Source: an uncultured Pseudomonadota bacterium
Lineage (GTDB): Bacteria; Myxococcota_A; UBA796; JAFGLY01
Direction: 5' to 3'
NCBI GenBank assembly: GCA_937912125.1
Contig: CALDOK010000268.1
Location: forward strand, 1-45,080
DNA length: 45,080 bases
Numbering within the stretch: the first letter of the stretch is position 1; every line of letters begins with the position of its first letter. Position numbers and translations under genes: made by a program. The notes under the pieces were generated by a model. That model ran no database searches and had not been told where the DNA came from. It saw only the letters and a list, made by a program, of their open reading frames with translations. Shown in pieces: positions 7,143-14,131 of this stretch.

Positions 7143-8005
7143 GCCAGCCCGTGGACATCGGCCGCTTCGAGCTCAAGTACGCCGTGCCCGTGGCGCTGCG
7201 GGACCGCATCCTGGAGCTGACCCAGGGCTTCGTGAAGCCCGACAAGCACGCCCTGCACCTGCCGGGGGGCCTGCGGGGCTACGAGGTCCACAGCCTGTAC
7301 CTGGACACCCCCGATCTGCACGACTACCGCCAGCGCCTGGCCGAGCGCAAGATCCGCGATCGCCTGCGCGTCCGCAGCTATGGGCCGCGATCCGCCGGCC
7401 CCTTCCCCGTCTTCCTCGAGAACAAGCGCAAGCTCGAGAACTGGGTCATCAAGGCGCGGGTGGCCCTGCCAGCCAACTCCGAGCAGTACATCGCCAGCAC
7501 CCGGCCCGAGCCCTGGCGCCAGTGGACCCCGTCCATCACAGGCTCGGGCGCCTACGCCGCCGAGCACTTCGTGCGCCTGACCACAGGCGGACGCCGCGTG
7601 CCGGTCTCCGTGGTCCACTACACCCGCGAGGTCTTCGTGGGGCTGGATCCCGATCGCCCCCAGGTGCGCCTCACCCTGGACCACGACGTGACCGCCAGCA
7701 CCGAGGATCTGGCCTACTGCGACCTGTACCGAGAGCCCCACGTTCAGCTGCTGCCCCCCGACTGGATGGTGCTGGAGCTGAAGTTCGGAGGCAGCAAGCC
7801 CGGCTGGATGCGCCACATCTGCCGTGAGCTCGGCCTGCGGGCCTGCCCGGTGTCCAAGTTCGGCCTGAGCGTGGGCATGGGCGTGGCGGGCAACCGCTAC
7901 CGCGAGGTCCGCTACCTCACCCCCCGCCCCGTGCGCCGGGCCGGTCTCCTCCCCCCGCCCCCCACCCGCACCGCGCGACGCCTGGACGCCGAGGTGACCC
8001 CGTGA
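7139..8005 (+). CDS. VTC-domain polyphosphate polymerase
   Basis: Predicted 288-residue cytosolic VTC catalytic domain, homologous to the yeast Vtc4 tunnel that makes polyphosphate from ATP. Visible conserved elements are FELKYAVP near the start, EVHSLYLDTPDLHDYRQRL, KIRDRLRVRSYG (basic tunnel residues), PVFLENKRKL (Glu and Lys of the active centre), VVHYTREVFVG, RLTLDHD, MVLELKF and CPVSKFGLS. All expected acidic and basic positions appear present, so activity is likely. A Pro/Arg-rich tail of about 30 residues follows the domain. It is coupled to the HlyD-like gene upstream and the DUF4956 gene downstream by 4-base overlaps. VTC next to DUF4956 and CotH genes is a recurring bacterial association; the combined role is not established. 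Confidence 0.92.
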   Translation: MSQPVDIGRFELKYAVPVALRDRILELTQGFVKPDKHALHLPGGLRGYEVHSLYLDTPDLHDYRQRLAERKIRDRLRVRSYGPRSAGPFPVFLENKRKLENWVIKARVALPANSEQYIASTRPEPWRQWTPSITGSGAYAAEHFVRLTTGGRRVPVSVVHYTREVFVGLDPDRPQVRLTLDHDVTASTEDLAYCDLYREPHVQLLPPDWMVLELKFGGSKPGWMRHICRELGLRACPVSKFGLSVGMGVAGNRYREVRYLTPRPVRRAGLLPPPPTRTARRLDAEVTP

Positions 8006-8691
8006 CCGAGCTGGCGCTTGCCTTCGGCACCCCCCTCAACCTGGGCTCTGCGGAGATCATCCAGGGGCTGATGCTGGCCCTGGTCATGGGCCTGGTGATC
8101 GCCTTCACCTACCGGGCCTCGGTGCCTGGACGCGCCCTGAACCCGTCCCTGCAGGCCTCTCTGGTGCTGCTGGTGATCATCGGCGCCATGGTGATGATGG
8201 TCATCGGCAACAACCTGGCTCGGGCCTTCACCCTGGTGGGCGCGCTGGCCATCATCCGCTTCCGCACGCGCCTGGCCAGCCCCTGGGACATCACCTTCGT
8301 GTTCCTGTCCCTGGCCACGAGCATCGCCTGCGGGGTCTTCGCCTTCCGGGTCGCCATCATCGGCGTGCTGATGGCCTGCCTCACGGTGCTGGCCTTGCAG
8401 GCCACCATGCTGCGCCGCCACCGCACCCCCATCATGCTGCTGCGCTGCGACCTGGCCGCCTACGAGGCACGGGAAGACGCCATCACCCCGGTGCTGGACC
8501 GCTTCCTGAAGTCCTGCTGGATGGAAGACGCCCGCTCGCTGCGCTTCGGTGAGACCCTGAGCTACCGCTACCGGGTGGAGCTGAACGACCCCGCGCAGGT
8601 GTCCGACCTGCTGCAAGCCCTGAGCGACGTCGAGGGCGTCGAGCGCGTGATCCTCTCCAGCGAGGCCGACGGCACGGGGCAGACCTCCTAG
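8002..8691 (+). CDS. DUF4956 membrane protein
   Basis: Predicted 229-residue integral membrane protein with about four helices in the first 140 residues (GLMLALVMGLVIAFTY, ASLVLLVIIGAMVMMVIGNN, FTLVGALAIIRFRTRL, then FVFLSLATSIACGVFAF and VAIIGVLMACLTVLAL). The VGALAIIRFRT segment and the following W/R-D-(I/L)-x-F-(V/L)-F-L motif are the DUF4956 signature. A cytosolic C-terminal domain of about 85 residues ends in LLQALSDVEGVERVIL. The GTG start at 8002 overlaps the VTC stop (GTGA). The family has no proven function. Its constant pairing with VTC suggests it anchors the polymerase or passes polyphosphate across the membrane; that is inference. Confidence 0.9.
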   Translation: MTELALAFGTPLNLGSAEIIQGLMLALVMGLVIAFTYRASVPGRALNPSLQASLVLLVIIGAMVMMVIGNNLARAFTLVGALAIIRFRTRLASPWDITFVFLSLATSIACGVFAFRVAIIGVLMACLTVLALQATMLRRHRTPIMLLRCDLAAYEAREDAITPVLDRFLKSCWMEDARSLRFGETLSYRYRVELNDPAQVSDLLQALSDVEGVERVILSSEADGTGQTS

Positions 8692-8757
8692 GCGTCCGGA
8701 GACAAGACCTTGCGCCAGGTGATACGAATCGTGCCATCGTTCCCACCTCGGACCCAG

Positions 8758-9411
8758 ATGCCGATCTCGCCCTCCCGCACACTGTTCGCCGCGCTGCCGC
8801 TGCTGGTCGGCTGCTGGGGCAACAAGGAGGTGGAGTTTCCGCCGGGCCTCGAGCCCCTGGCGGTCAACACGGCGCCCTGGCCCGAGCCGGCTGGCGGCCA
8901 AGACTACCCCGAGGCCATCGAGCTGGTCTCTGGAGAGGACGAGTTCCTGTGGGTCCACGCCCGGGCCTATGTGCATGCTGGCCTGTCGACCACCTGGGAG
9001 GCCCTGCGGGACCCCGAGGTGAACGCCGACCGCCGCCGCCTGGCCTCCTGGGAGGTCGACTACGACGTGCCCCAGGCCTACGACTACTGCTACCGCCTGC
9101 ACGTGGTGGTCGAGGACATCGTGACCCTCAGGTGGGACATCGACTGGAACCACGGGGTCATCATCGGCAGCCTGGATGAGCCCGAGGCGGTGGGCATCCG
9201 CTGGTTCAAGAGCGAAGGCAGCTCCCTGATCGACATGCAGGCGGGCTCCATCTCGGCGACCCAGCTCGAGGACGAGGTCACCGCCCTCGAGATCATCTAC
9301 CAGATCGACGCCCCCGTCACGACCGAGGAGGACCTGCTGGAGTTCGTCGGGGACCTGTTCGCCGACGTGGTAGCCTGGTCCCACGGAGAGCCCCTGCCCA
9401 GCTTCGACTGA
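8758..9411 (+). CDS. SRPBCC/START-like lipoprotein
   Basis: Predicted 217-residue lipoprotein. ATG 8758 opens a compact signal peptide, MPISPSRTLFAALPLLVGC, with lipobox LVGC; a TTG at 8710 with GGAG nine bases upstream would add 16 residues. The body looks like an SRPBCC/START-fold lipid- or ligand-binding domain. HARAYVHAGLSTTWEALRDP is followed by strands and the C-terminal helix EEDLLEFVGDLFADVVAW. Pairs such as SWEVDYDVPQAYDYCYRLHV and TLRWDIDWNHGVIIGS fit the curved sheet. It lies 66 bases behind the DUF4956 gene and 4 bases before the TiaS-like gene, so it may be a distal operon member. The fold assignment is by pattern only. Confidence 0.6.
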   Translation: MPISPSRTLFAALPLLVGCWGNKEVEFPPGLEPLAVNTAPWPEPAGGQDYPEAIELVSGEDEFLWVHARAYVHAGLSTTWEALRDPEVNADRRRLASWEVDYDVPQAYDYCYRLHVVVEDIVTLRWDIDWNHGVIIGSLDEPEAVGIRWFKSEGSSLIDMQAGSISATQLEDEVTALEIIYQIDAPVTTEEDLLEFVGDLFADVVAWSHGEPLPSFD

Positions 9412-9415
9412 TCCC

Positions 9416-10138
9416 ATGGTCCAACCGCCCCCCCTGGTCACCATCTGCATCGACGACACGGATCGACCCGGCTCCAGGAGCACGGCCAGGCTGGCCCTGA
9501 GCATCCTCGAGCTGCTGGCGCCTCGCTACCGCTGCCACACCCTGACCACCCACCCCCACCTGCCTTCCCCCGGGCTCAGCTGGGACTCCGAGGGCAACAG
9601 CTCGGCCTGCATGCGCCTGGTCGACCAGCCTGGGCTGGACCTGGACGGGCTGGTCCACGAGATCCGCTGCCTGCTGCTCGAGGACCTGATGGCCGGCAGC
9701 AACCCGGGCCTCTGCGCAGGTCGCCAGATCTCCCCGGCCGTGCAAGCCTTCGCCGAGCGCAGCCGAAGCGAGCACCTGGAGCTGGAGGAGGCCCACGAGC
9801 TGGCGACCGCCAGCGGCCTGCTGCTCGAAGGCCTGGCGGGAACAGGCCGAGGCGTCATCGGCGCCCTGGCCGGAGCGGGCATGGCCGCCGCCGGGGGCCC
9901 GGGGACCTACCTGCAGCTGGGTGGAGGCCCCCTGGACATCAACGGGCTGATCTCTCCCCGCAAGCTGTCCAAGCTGGGCATCGAGCACCTGGTGGATGCC
10001 CACAGCGGCGAGCTGCTACCCCTGCGCCCCCTGTGGGTGGAGCGCGCCCTGTACCCCTCGATGCTCGACCACCGCCCGGTGGTCTACGTCCAGACCACCG
10101 ACAGCGGCAGCATGGCCTTCGTCCACCAGGGGCGCTGA
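9416..10138 (+). CDS. TiaS-like IDDTD-motif protein, stand-alone catalytic half
   Basis: Predicted 240-residue soluble protein with motifs of TiaS, the archaeal enzyme that attaches agmatine to C34 of tRNA-Ile. It opens with VTICIDDTDRPGSRSTARLA (TiaS: IDDTD then a T-rich helix). It continues with DSEGNSSACMRL (TiaS: GNGAV), GSNPGLCAG (TiaS: NPGA) and GTGRGVIGALAGAGMAA (TiaS: KGRGLIGALAAVG). Archaeal TiaS is about 420 residues with an added OB fold and a zinc ribbon; both are missing here. Bacteria normally use TilS/lysidine for this codon, so a different substrate is likely. The start ATG 9416 lies 4 bases after the SRPBCC-like gene. Assignment to the superfamily is fairly secure; function is not. 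Confidence 0.7.
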   Translation: MVQPPPLVTICIDDTDRPGSRSTARLALSILELLAPRYRCHTLTTHPHLPSPGLSWDSEGNSSACMRLVDQPGLDLDGLVHEIRCLLLEDLMAGSNPGLCAGRQISPAVQAFAERSRSEHLELEEAHELATASGLLLEGLAGTGRGVIGALAGAGMAAAGGPGTYLQLGGGPLDINGLISPRKLSKLGIEHLVDAHSGELLPLRPLWVERALYPSMLDHRPVVYVQTTDSGSMAFVHQGR

Positions 10139-10158
10139 TACCGTCTGACATTGATTCA

Positions 10159-10177
10159 GCTCGGCGATCATCCGAGC
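10159..10177. terminator. Small hairpin between convergent genes
   Basis: A 6-bp stem gctcgg / ccgagc with a 7-base loop lies in the 75-bp gap between the convergent TiaS-like gene and uvrB. There is no T tract. It may be a weak bidirectional terminator. Confidence 0.3.
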
Positions 10178-10213
10178 CGAATCTGCGTCAGCCGGTACGA
10201 GGCTCACCGCGGA

Positions 10214-12220
10214 TCAGTCCCCCATGACCTCCATGGCCCAGGCCTCGAGGGACTTGATGCGGTCGCGCAGCTGGGCGGCGGCCTCGAACTCGAGCTTCTG
10301 GGCATGCTCGCGCATCTGCCGCCGCAGGCGCTTGATGACCTTGGGCAGCGAGTCCAGGGTGATCTCGGCGGCCGCCTCGGGGGTGTCTTGTTTGCGCACG
10401 GGCACGGTGACGTAGTCGGCGTCGAGCAGCCGCGCGAGGGGGGAGTCCACGGACTTGATGATGGTCTCGGGGGTGATGCCGTGGGCATCGTTGTAGGCGC
10501 GCTGCTTGACGCGCCGCCGCTCGGTCTCGTCCATAGCCGAGCGCATGGAGCGGGTGATGCGATCGGCGTAGAGCAGGCAGCGGCCGTTCACGTTGCGGGC
10601 CGCGCGGCCGATGGTCTGCACCAGAGAGGTCACGGAGCGCAGGAAGCCTTCTTTGTCGGCGTCGAGCACGGCCACCAGCGACACCTCGGGCAGATCGAGG
10701 CCCTCGCGCAGCAGGTTGATGCCGATGAGCACGTCGAACACGCCCAGCCGCAGATCCCGCAGGATCTCCATGCGCTCGAGGGTGTCGATGTCGGAGTGCA
10801 GGTAGCGGGCCTTGATCCCCAGCTCGGCGTAGTAGTCGGCCAGCTCCTGAGCGAAGCGCTTGGTGAGGACGGTGACCAGCACCCGCTCGCCCCCGGCCAC
10901 GGTGACCCGGATCTCGTGGAGCAGATCGTCGACCTGGATGCCGGCGGGGCGCACCTCGATGACGGGATCCAAGAGCCCCGTAGGGCGGATGACCTGCTCA
11001 GCGGTGACGCCGCCCGCCTGCTCGATCTCCCACGGGTTGGGGGTGGCCGAGATGTAGATGATCTGGTGCGTGCGCTCCTCGAACTCCTCGAAGGTGAGCG
11101 GGCGGTTGTCGATGGCCGACGGCAGCCGGAAGCCGTGGCGCACCAAGGTCTCCTTGCGCACGCGGTCGCCCCGGAACATGCCGCGAACCTGGGGCACGGC
11201 CACATGGGACTCGTCGATCACCATCAAGAAGTCCTTGGGGAAGTACTGCAGGAGGGTGGGCGGCGGGGAGCCGGGCCCGCGGCCCTCGAGGTGGCGGCTG
11301 TAGTTCTCGATGCCCTTGCAGTGGCCCATCTCCTCGATCATCTCGAGGTCGTACAGGGTGCGCTGCTCGAGCCGCTGAGCCTCGAGCAGATCGCCGCGCT
11401 CGCGCAGCTCGGTGAGCCGCTGCTGCAGCTCGGTGCGGATGGAGTCGACCGAAGCCTTCATGCGCTCCGGCGGCAGCACGTAGTGGGTGGCAGGAAAGAT
11501 GGTGACCCACTTCAGGGCCTGCAGGCGGCTGCCCCGCAGGGGATCGATCTCGGAGAGGGCCTCGACCTCGTCGCCGAACAGCTCGATGCGCAGGGCCCGA
11601 TCGCTCTCGTGGGCCGGGAAGACCTCGATCACGTCGCCCCGCACCCGGAAGGTGCCCCGGTGGAAGTCGGTGTCGTTGCGCTGGAACTGCAGCTCCACCA
11701 GCCTGCCCAGGATGGCCTTGCGGCGCAGAGTCTGGCCCAGCTCGAGGCGCAGGAGCATCTGGTCGTAGACCTCGGGGGAGCCGATGCCGTAGATGCAGCT
11801 GACCGAGGCCACGATGATGACGTCGTTGCGGGTGAGCAGAGAGCGGGTGGCGGCGTGGCGCAGCTTGTCGATGCGCTCGTTGATCAGAGAGTCTTTCTCG
11901 ATGTAGGTGTCGGTGGACGGGACGTAGGCCTCGGGTTGGTAGTAGTCGTAGTAGGAGACGAAGTACTCGACGGCGTTGTGGGGGAACAGCCGCACCAGCT
12001 CGCCGTAGAGCTGAGCTGCCAGGGTCTTGTTGTGGGCGAGCACCAGGGTTGGCCTCTGCGCCCGCTGGATGACATTGGCCACCGTGAAGGTCTTGCCCGT
12101 GCCCGTGGCACCCAGCAGCACCTGATGGGGCTCGCCGGCAGCGAGCCCCGCCACCAGCGCTTCGATGGCCAGGGGCTGATCGCCGCAGGGCTGCATCTGG
12201 GTGGACAGCTCGAACTTCAT
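10214..12220 (-). CDS. uvrB: UvrABC system protein B
   Basis: Predicted 668-residue UvrB, the damage-verification helicase of nucleotide excision repair that is loaded by UvrA and then recruits UvrC. Visible motifs are Walker A GATGTGKT near residue 40, [14 protein letters not shown], the beta-hairpin region [24 protein letters not shown] (motif II), ISATP, and helicase motifs V-VI near [20 protein letters not shown] and [11 protein letters not shown]-terminal UVR domain ends the protein ([18 protein letters not shown]). Length is normal for the family. ATG 12220 is chosen because GGGAG lies just upstream and [16 protein letters not shown] is the usual N-terminus. A TATGCT -10-like box lies at 12248-12253. 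It appears to be a single-gene transcript. Confidence 0.98.
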   Translation of the reverse strand: MKFELSTQMQPCGDQPLAIEALVAGLAAGEPHQVLLGATGTGKTFTVANVIQRAQRPTLVLAHNKTLAAQLYGELVRLFPHNAVEYFVSYYDYYQPEAYVPSTDTYIEKDSLINERIDKLRHAATRSLLTRNDVIIVASVSCIYGIGSPEVYDQMLLRLELGQTLRRKAILGRLVELQFQRNDTDFHRGTFRVRGDVIEVFPAHESDRALRIELFGDEVEALSEIDPLRGSRLQALKWVTIFPATHYVLPPERMKASVDSIRTELQQRLTELRERGDLLEAQRLEQRTLYDLEMIEEMGHCKGIENYSRHLEGRGPGSPPPTLLQYFPKDFLMVIDESHVAVPQVRGMFRGDRVRKETLVRHGFRLPSAIDNRPLTFEEFEERTHQIIYISATPNPWEIEQAGGVTAEQVIRPTGLLDPVIEVRPAGIQVDDLLHEIRVTVAGGERVLVTVLTKRFAQELADYYAELGIKARYLHSDIDTLERMEILRDLRLGVFDVLIGINLLREGLDLPEVSLVAVLDADKEGFLRSVTSLVQTIGRAARNVNGRCLLYADRITRSMRSAMDETERRRVKQRAYNDAHGITPETIIKSVDSPLARLLDADYVTVPVRKQDTPEAAAEITLDSLPKVIKRLRRQMREHAQKLEFEAAAQLRDRIKSLEAWAMEVMGD

Positions 12221-12247
12221 GGACACTCCCGTGGGGACTGGGCCAGG

Positions 12248-12253
12248 AGCATA
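12248..12253 (-). promoter_or_regulatory. Candidate -10 box for uvrB
   Basis: The minus strand reads GGC-TATGCT-CC, with the start predicted near 12241 and ATG at 12220. The same 11-mer, GGCTATGCTCC, forms the -10 region in front of pilC (22980-22990). No consensus -35 is visible here. Confidence 0.4.
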
Positions 12254-12353
12254 GCCGGCGGCCAGCGCGCAGACCCGGACAGGTCCCGTCCGGAATGGAC
12301 GCCCCCCTCCCTCCGCGCTAAACAGGCGGTGCTCCACCCCCCCAGGAGGCTCC

Positions 12354-13184
12354 TTGACCGCTCGTTCGCGGCTTCGGACCTACCTCGTTCGGCTATCCAC
12401 CCACGCCCACCTGGCTGTCTTGGCCCTGGGCATGGTGTTGGCTTGCGCGCTGCTGACGGCCGGGCTGGGGCCCACCACGCCCCTGGCGCTGGACCGAGCC
12501 GAGCGCTCCCTGGCCCAGGGCGACGTCTACGGGGCGCTGGCCACCTGCGAGCAGACGGCCCACTGGGCGCCACTGCCCAGCTGGCGGGCCCAGGCTCGCT
12601 ACCGGGCCGCCACCCTCCGGGCCCACCACCTGGACCAGCCCGCCCAGGCCGTGCGGGAGCTCCGCACCCTGCTGCACCACGGCGGGGCCGACCCTCAGCT
12701 CGAGGCCCTGGCGCTCCAGCTGCTGGCCGAGAGCCTCGAGATCCGGGGCAAGCACCGCCAGGTGGCCGAGGCCTATGAACGGCTCGCGCGCATCTCCCCC
12801 CGGCCCGCCCTCTGGCTCCAAGCCGCGGCGCTGGCGTGGGAGCGCACGGGTCGCCCGGATCGCGCCCTGCTGAGGCACGCGGGCGCTGCGGCTCACGATC
12901 CCCAGCTCGCCGCCCAGGCCCTGCTGGCCATGGGCCGCATCTCCCTGGGCGTCGGCCGCAGCGACAAGGCCTATGCCTTCTATGCCGCCGCGCTGCAGCG
13001 GGATCCCAGCCACGAACAGGCGCGCCTGGCCAGGCTGGGCATGGCCATGGCCCTGGACGCCATGGGCCGCTTCGAGCAGGCCCTGGCGGAGCTGGACGAG
13101 GCCTCCCCAGAGCGCGACAGGGCCATCGGGATCGCCCGCGACAGGGTCCTGCGCCGCGCGGCCGAGGAGCCGACCGCGCCGTGA
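12354..13184 (+). CDS. TPR-repeat protein with N-terminal membrane anchor
   Basis: Predicted 276-residue protein starting at TTG 12354, with a full AGGAGG ribosome site four bases upstream. A hydrophobic helix at about residues 19-36 ([18 protein letters not shown]) could be an anchor or uncleaved signal. The rest is alpha-helical TPR-like repeats: [73 protein letters not shown] and [18 protein letters not shown]. This is the first gene of a three-gene operon with 4-base overlaps (GTGA, ATGA). A periplasmic scaffold role is inferred; no specific function can be assigned. Confidence 0.75.
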   Translation: MTARSRLRTYLVRLSTHAHLAVLALGMVLACALLTAGLGPTTPLALDRAERSLAQGDVYGALATCEQTAHWAPLPSWRAQARYRAATLRAHHLDQPAQAVRELRTLLHHGGADPQLEALALQLLAESLEIRGKHRQVAEAYERLARISPRPALWLQAAALAWERTGRPDRALLRHAGAAAHDPQLAAQALLAMGRISLGVGRSDKAYAFYAAALQRDPSHEQARLARLGMAMALDAMGRFEQALAELDEASPERDRAIGIARDRVLRRAAEEPTAP

Positions 13185-13897
13185 CCATGATCGGCCGGGT
13201 CGCGTTCGTGTGGATCTGGGCGCTGTGGGCCGGCGCGTGCCACCAGGCCGACCCCGACCAGCCCGCGGTGGACCGGGATCCCGCCCTGGCCGCCTTCGAC
13301 GAGGATCTGCGGCGAGCCCCCCTGTGCCAGCTGGAGGACGCCATGGCCGCCCTCGAGGGCCGCGACGACCTGCGCGCCATCGACCAGCGTCGGGCCCTGG
13401 ACCTCGCCTGGCGCAACCGGGGTCCAGCAGAGCTGAGCCTCGAGATCGGACCAGAGTTGGCCGCGGACCAACACGATCGGGAGCGCGGCCTGCGCGAGGC
13501 CTGGCTGCTGGAGCACGGGGCCTACTCCTGGGACAACCTGGATCCGGAAGCTCAGCTCGAGCCCAGGCCCCCGGGCCTCAGCCTCACCTGGCTGGTGCTG
13601 GCCCACGACCTGCCCCTGGCGCGCAACCAGCATCCCTTCGAGACCCCCTGGGTCCGTGACTACTTCGAGCGCAAGTCCTGGTACACGCCGCGGACGGGCT
13701 CCCTCTACCTGAGCTACATCGACAAGGTCCAGCTCGAGCGCCTCGAGGCCGAGCTCGAGGGCCTGGACGCCGCCACCCTGCAGGCCTGGCGCGACAGCCT
13801 GCCCAGGCCAGGCATGAGCGACGCCGAGGCCCAGCTCGAGGACCGCCTGGCCGAGCGCCTGCTGGCGGGGGGCAGCGTCACCGGGGATCCCCGATGA
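13181..13897 (+). CDS. Uncharacterised lipoprotein
   Basis: Predicted 238-residue lipoprotein of no family I recognise. Start GTG 13181 overlaps the TPR gene stop; an in-frame ATG at 13187 is an alternative. The signal peptide MIGRVAFVWIWALWAGAC ends in a Cys with an acceptable lipobox (AGAC). The mature part is charged and mostly helical (about 50-140). A tryptophan/tyrosine-rich middle follows (YSWDNLDPEAQ, WVRDYFERKSWYTPRTGSLY) and a helical Glu/Ala-rich C-terminus (LERLEAELEGLDAATLQAWR). The gene is flanked on both sides by overlapping membrane-protein genes, so the three products probably form one envelope complex. Confidence 0.7.
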   Translation: MTMIGRVAFVWIWALWAGACHQADPDQPAVDRDPALAAFDEDLRRAPLCQLEDAMAALEGRDDLRAIDQRRALDLAWRNRGPAELSLEIGPELAADQHDRERGLREAWLLEHGAYSWDNLDPEAQLEPRPPGLSLTWLVLAHDLPLARNQHPFETPWVRDYFERKSWYTPRTGSLYLSYIDKVQLERLEAELEGLDAATLQAWRDSLPRPGMSDAEAQLEDRLAERLLAGGSVTGDPR

Positions 13898-14121
13898 GTC
13901 CCCCGCCTGCGCCCCAGAGCCCGTTCCGCCAGGTGCTGCACCGCGCGCCGCGGCTGAGCCTGGGCGAGCGCCTGGGCACCCTGGGCCTGGCGGTGCTGGC
14001 CTCGGCGCTCCTCATCGTGCTGGTCTTCGTGCTCTGGTGGCTCTGGCTCACCTGGATGCCCGTCGACGACGCCAACGACGGGCCGATCCCGCTGCTGCTG
14101 GAGATCGAGGGGGCTCCCTGA
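13894..14121 (+). CDS. Small single-pass membrane protein
   Basis: Predicted 75-residue protein with a proline-rich, basic N-terminus (about 30 residues), one strong hydrophobic helix (LGLAVLASALLIVLVFVLWW) and a short acidic tail. ATG 13894 overlaps the stop of the lipoprotein gene (ATGA). No family recognised. Its place at the end of the TPR/lipoprotein operon suggests a small accessory subunit. It faces the convergent glycosyltransferase-radical SAM gene 10 bases away. Confidence 0.65.
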   Translation: MSPPPAPQSPFRQVLHRAPRLSLGERLGTLGLAVLASALLIVLVFVLWWLWLTWMPVDDANDGPIPLLLEIEGAP

Positions 14122-14131
14122 TCGGCGATCC

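Noticed and set aside
10151..12778. An 875-codon open frame on the plus strand opposite uvrB
   Set aside because: uvrB on the other strand is certain. The plus-strand frame is a by-product of GC-rich third positions and gives a low-complexity Gly/His/Asp/Leu-rich product.
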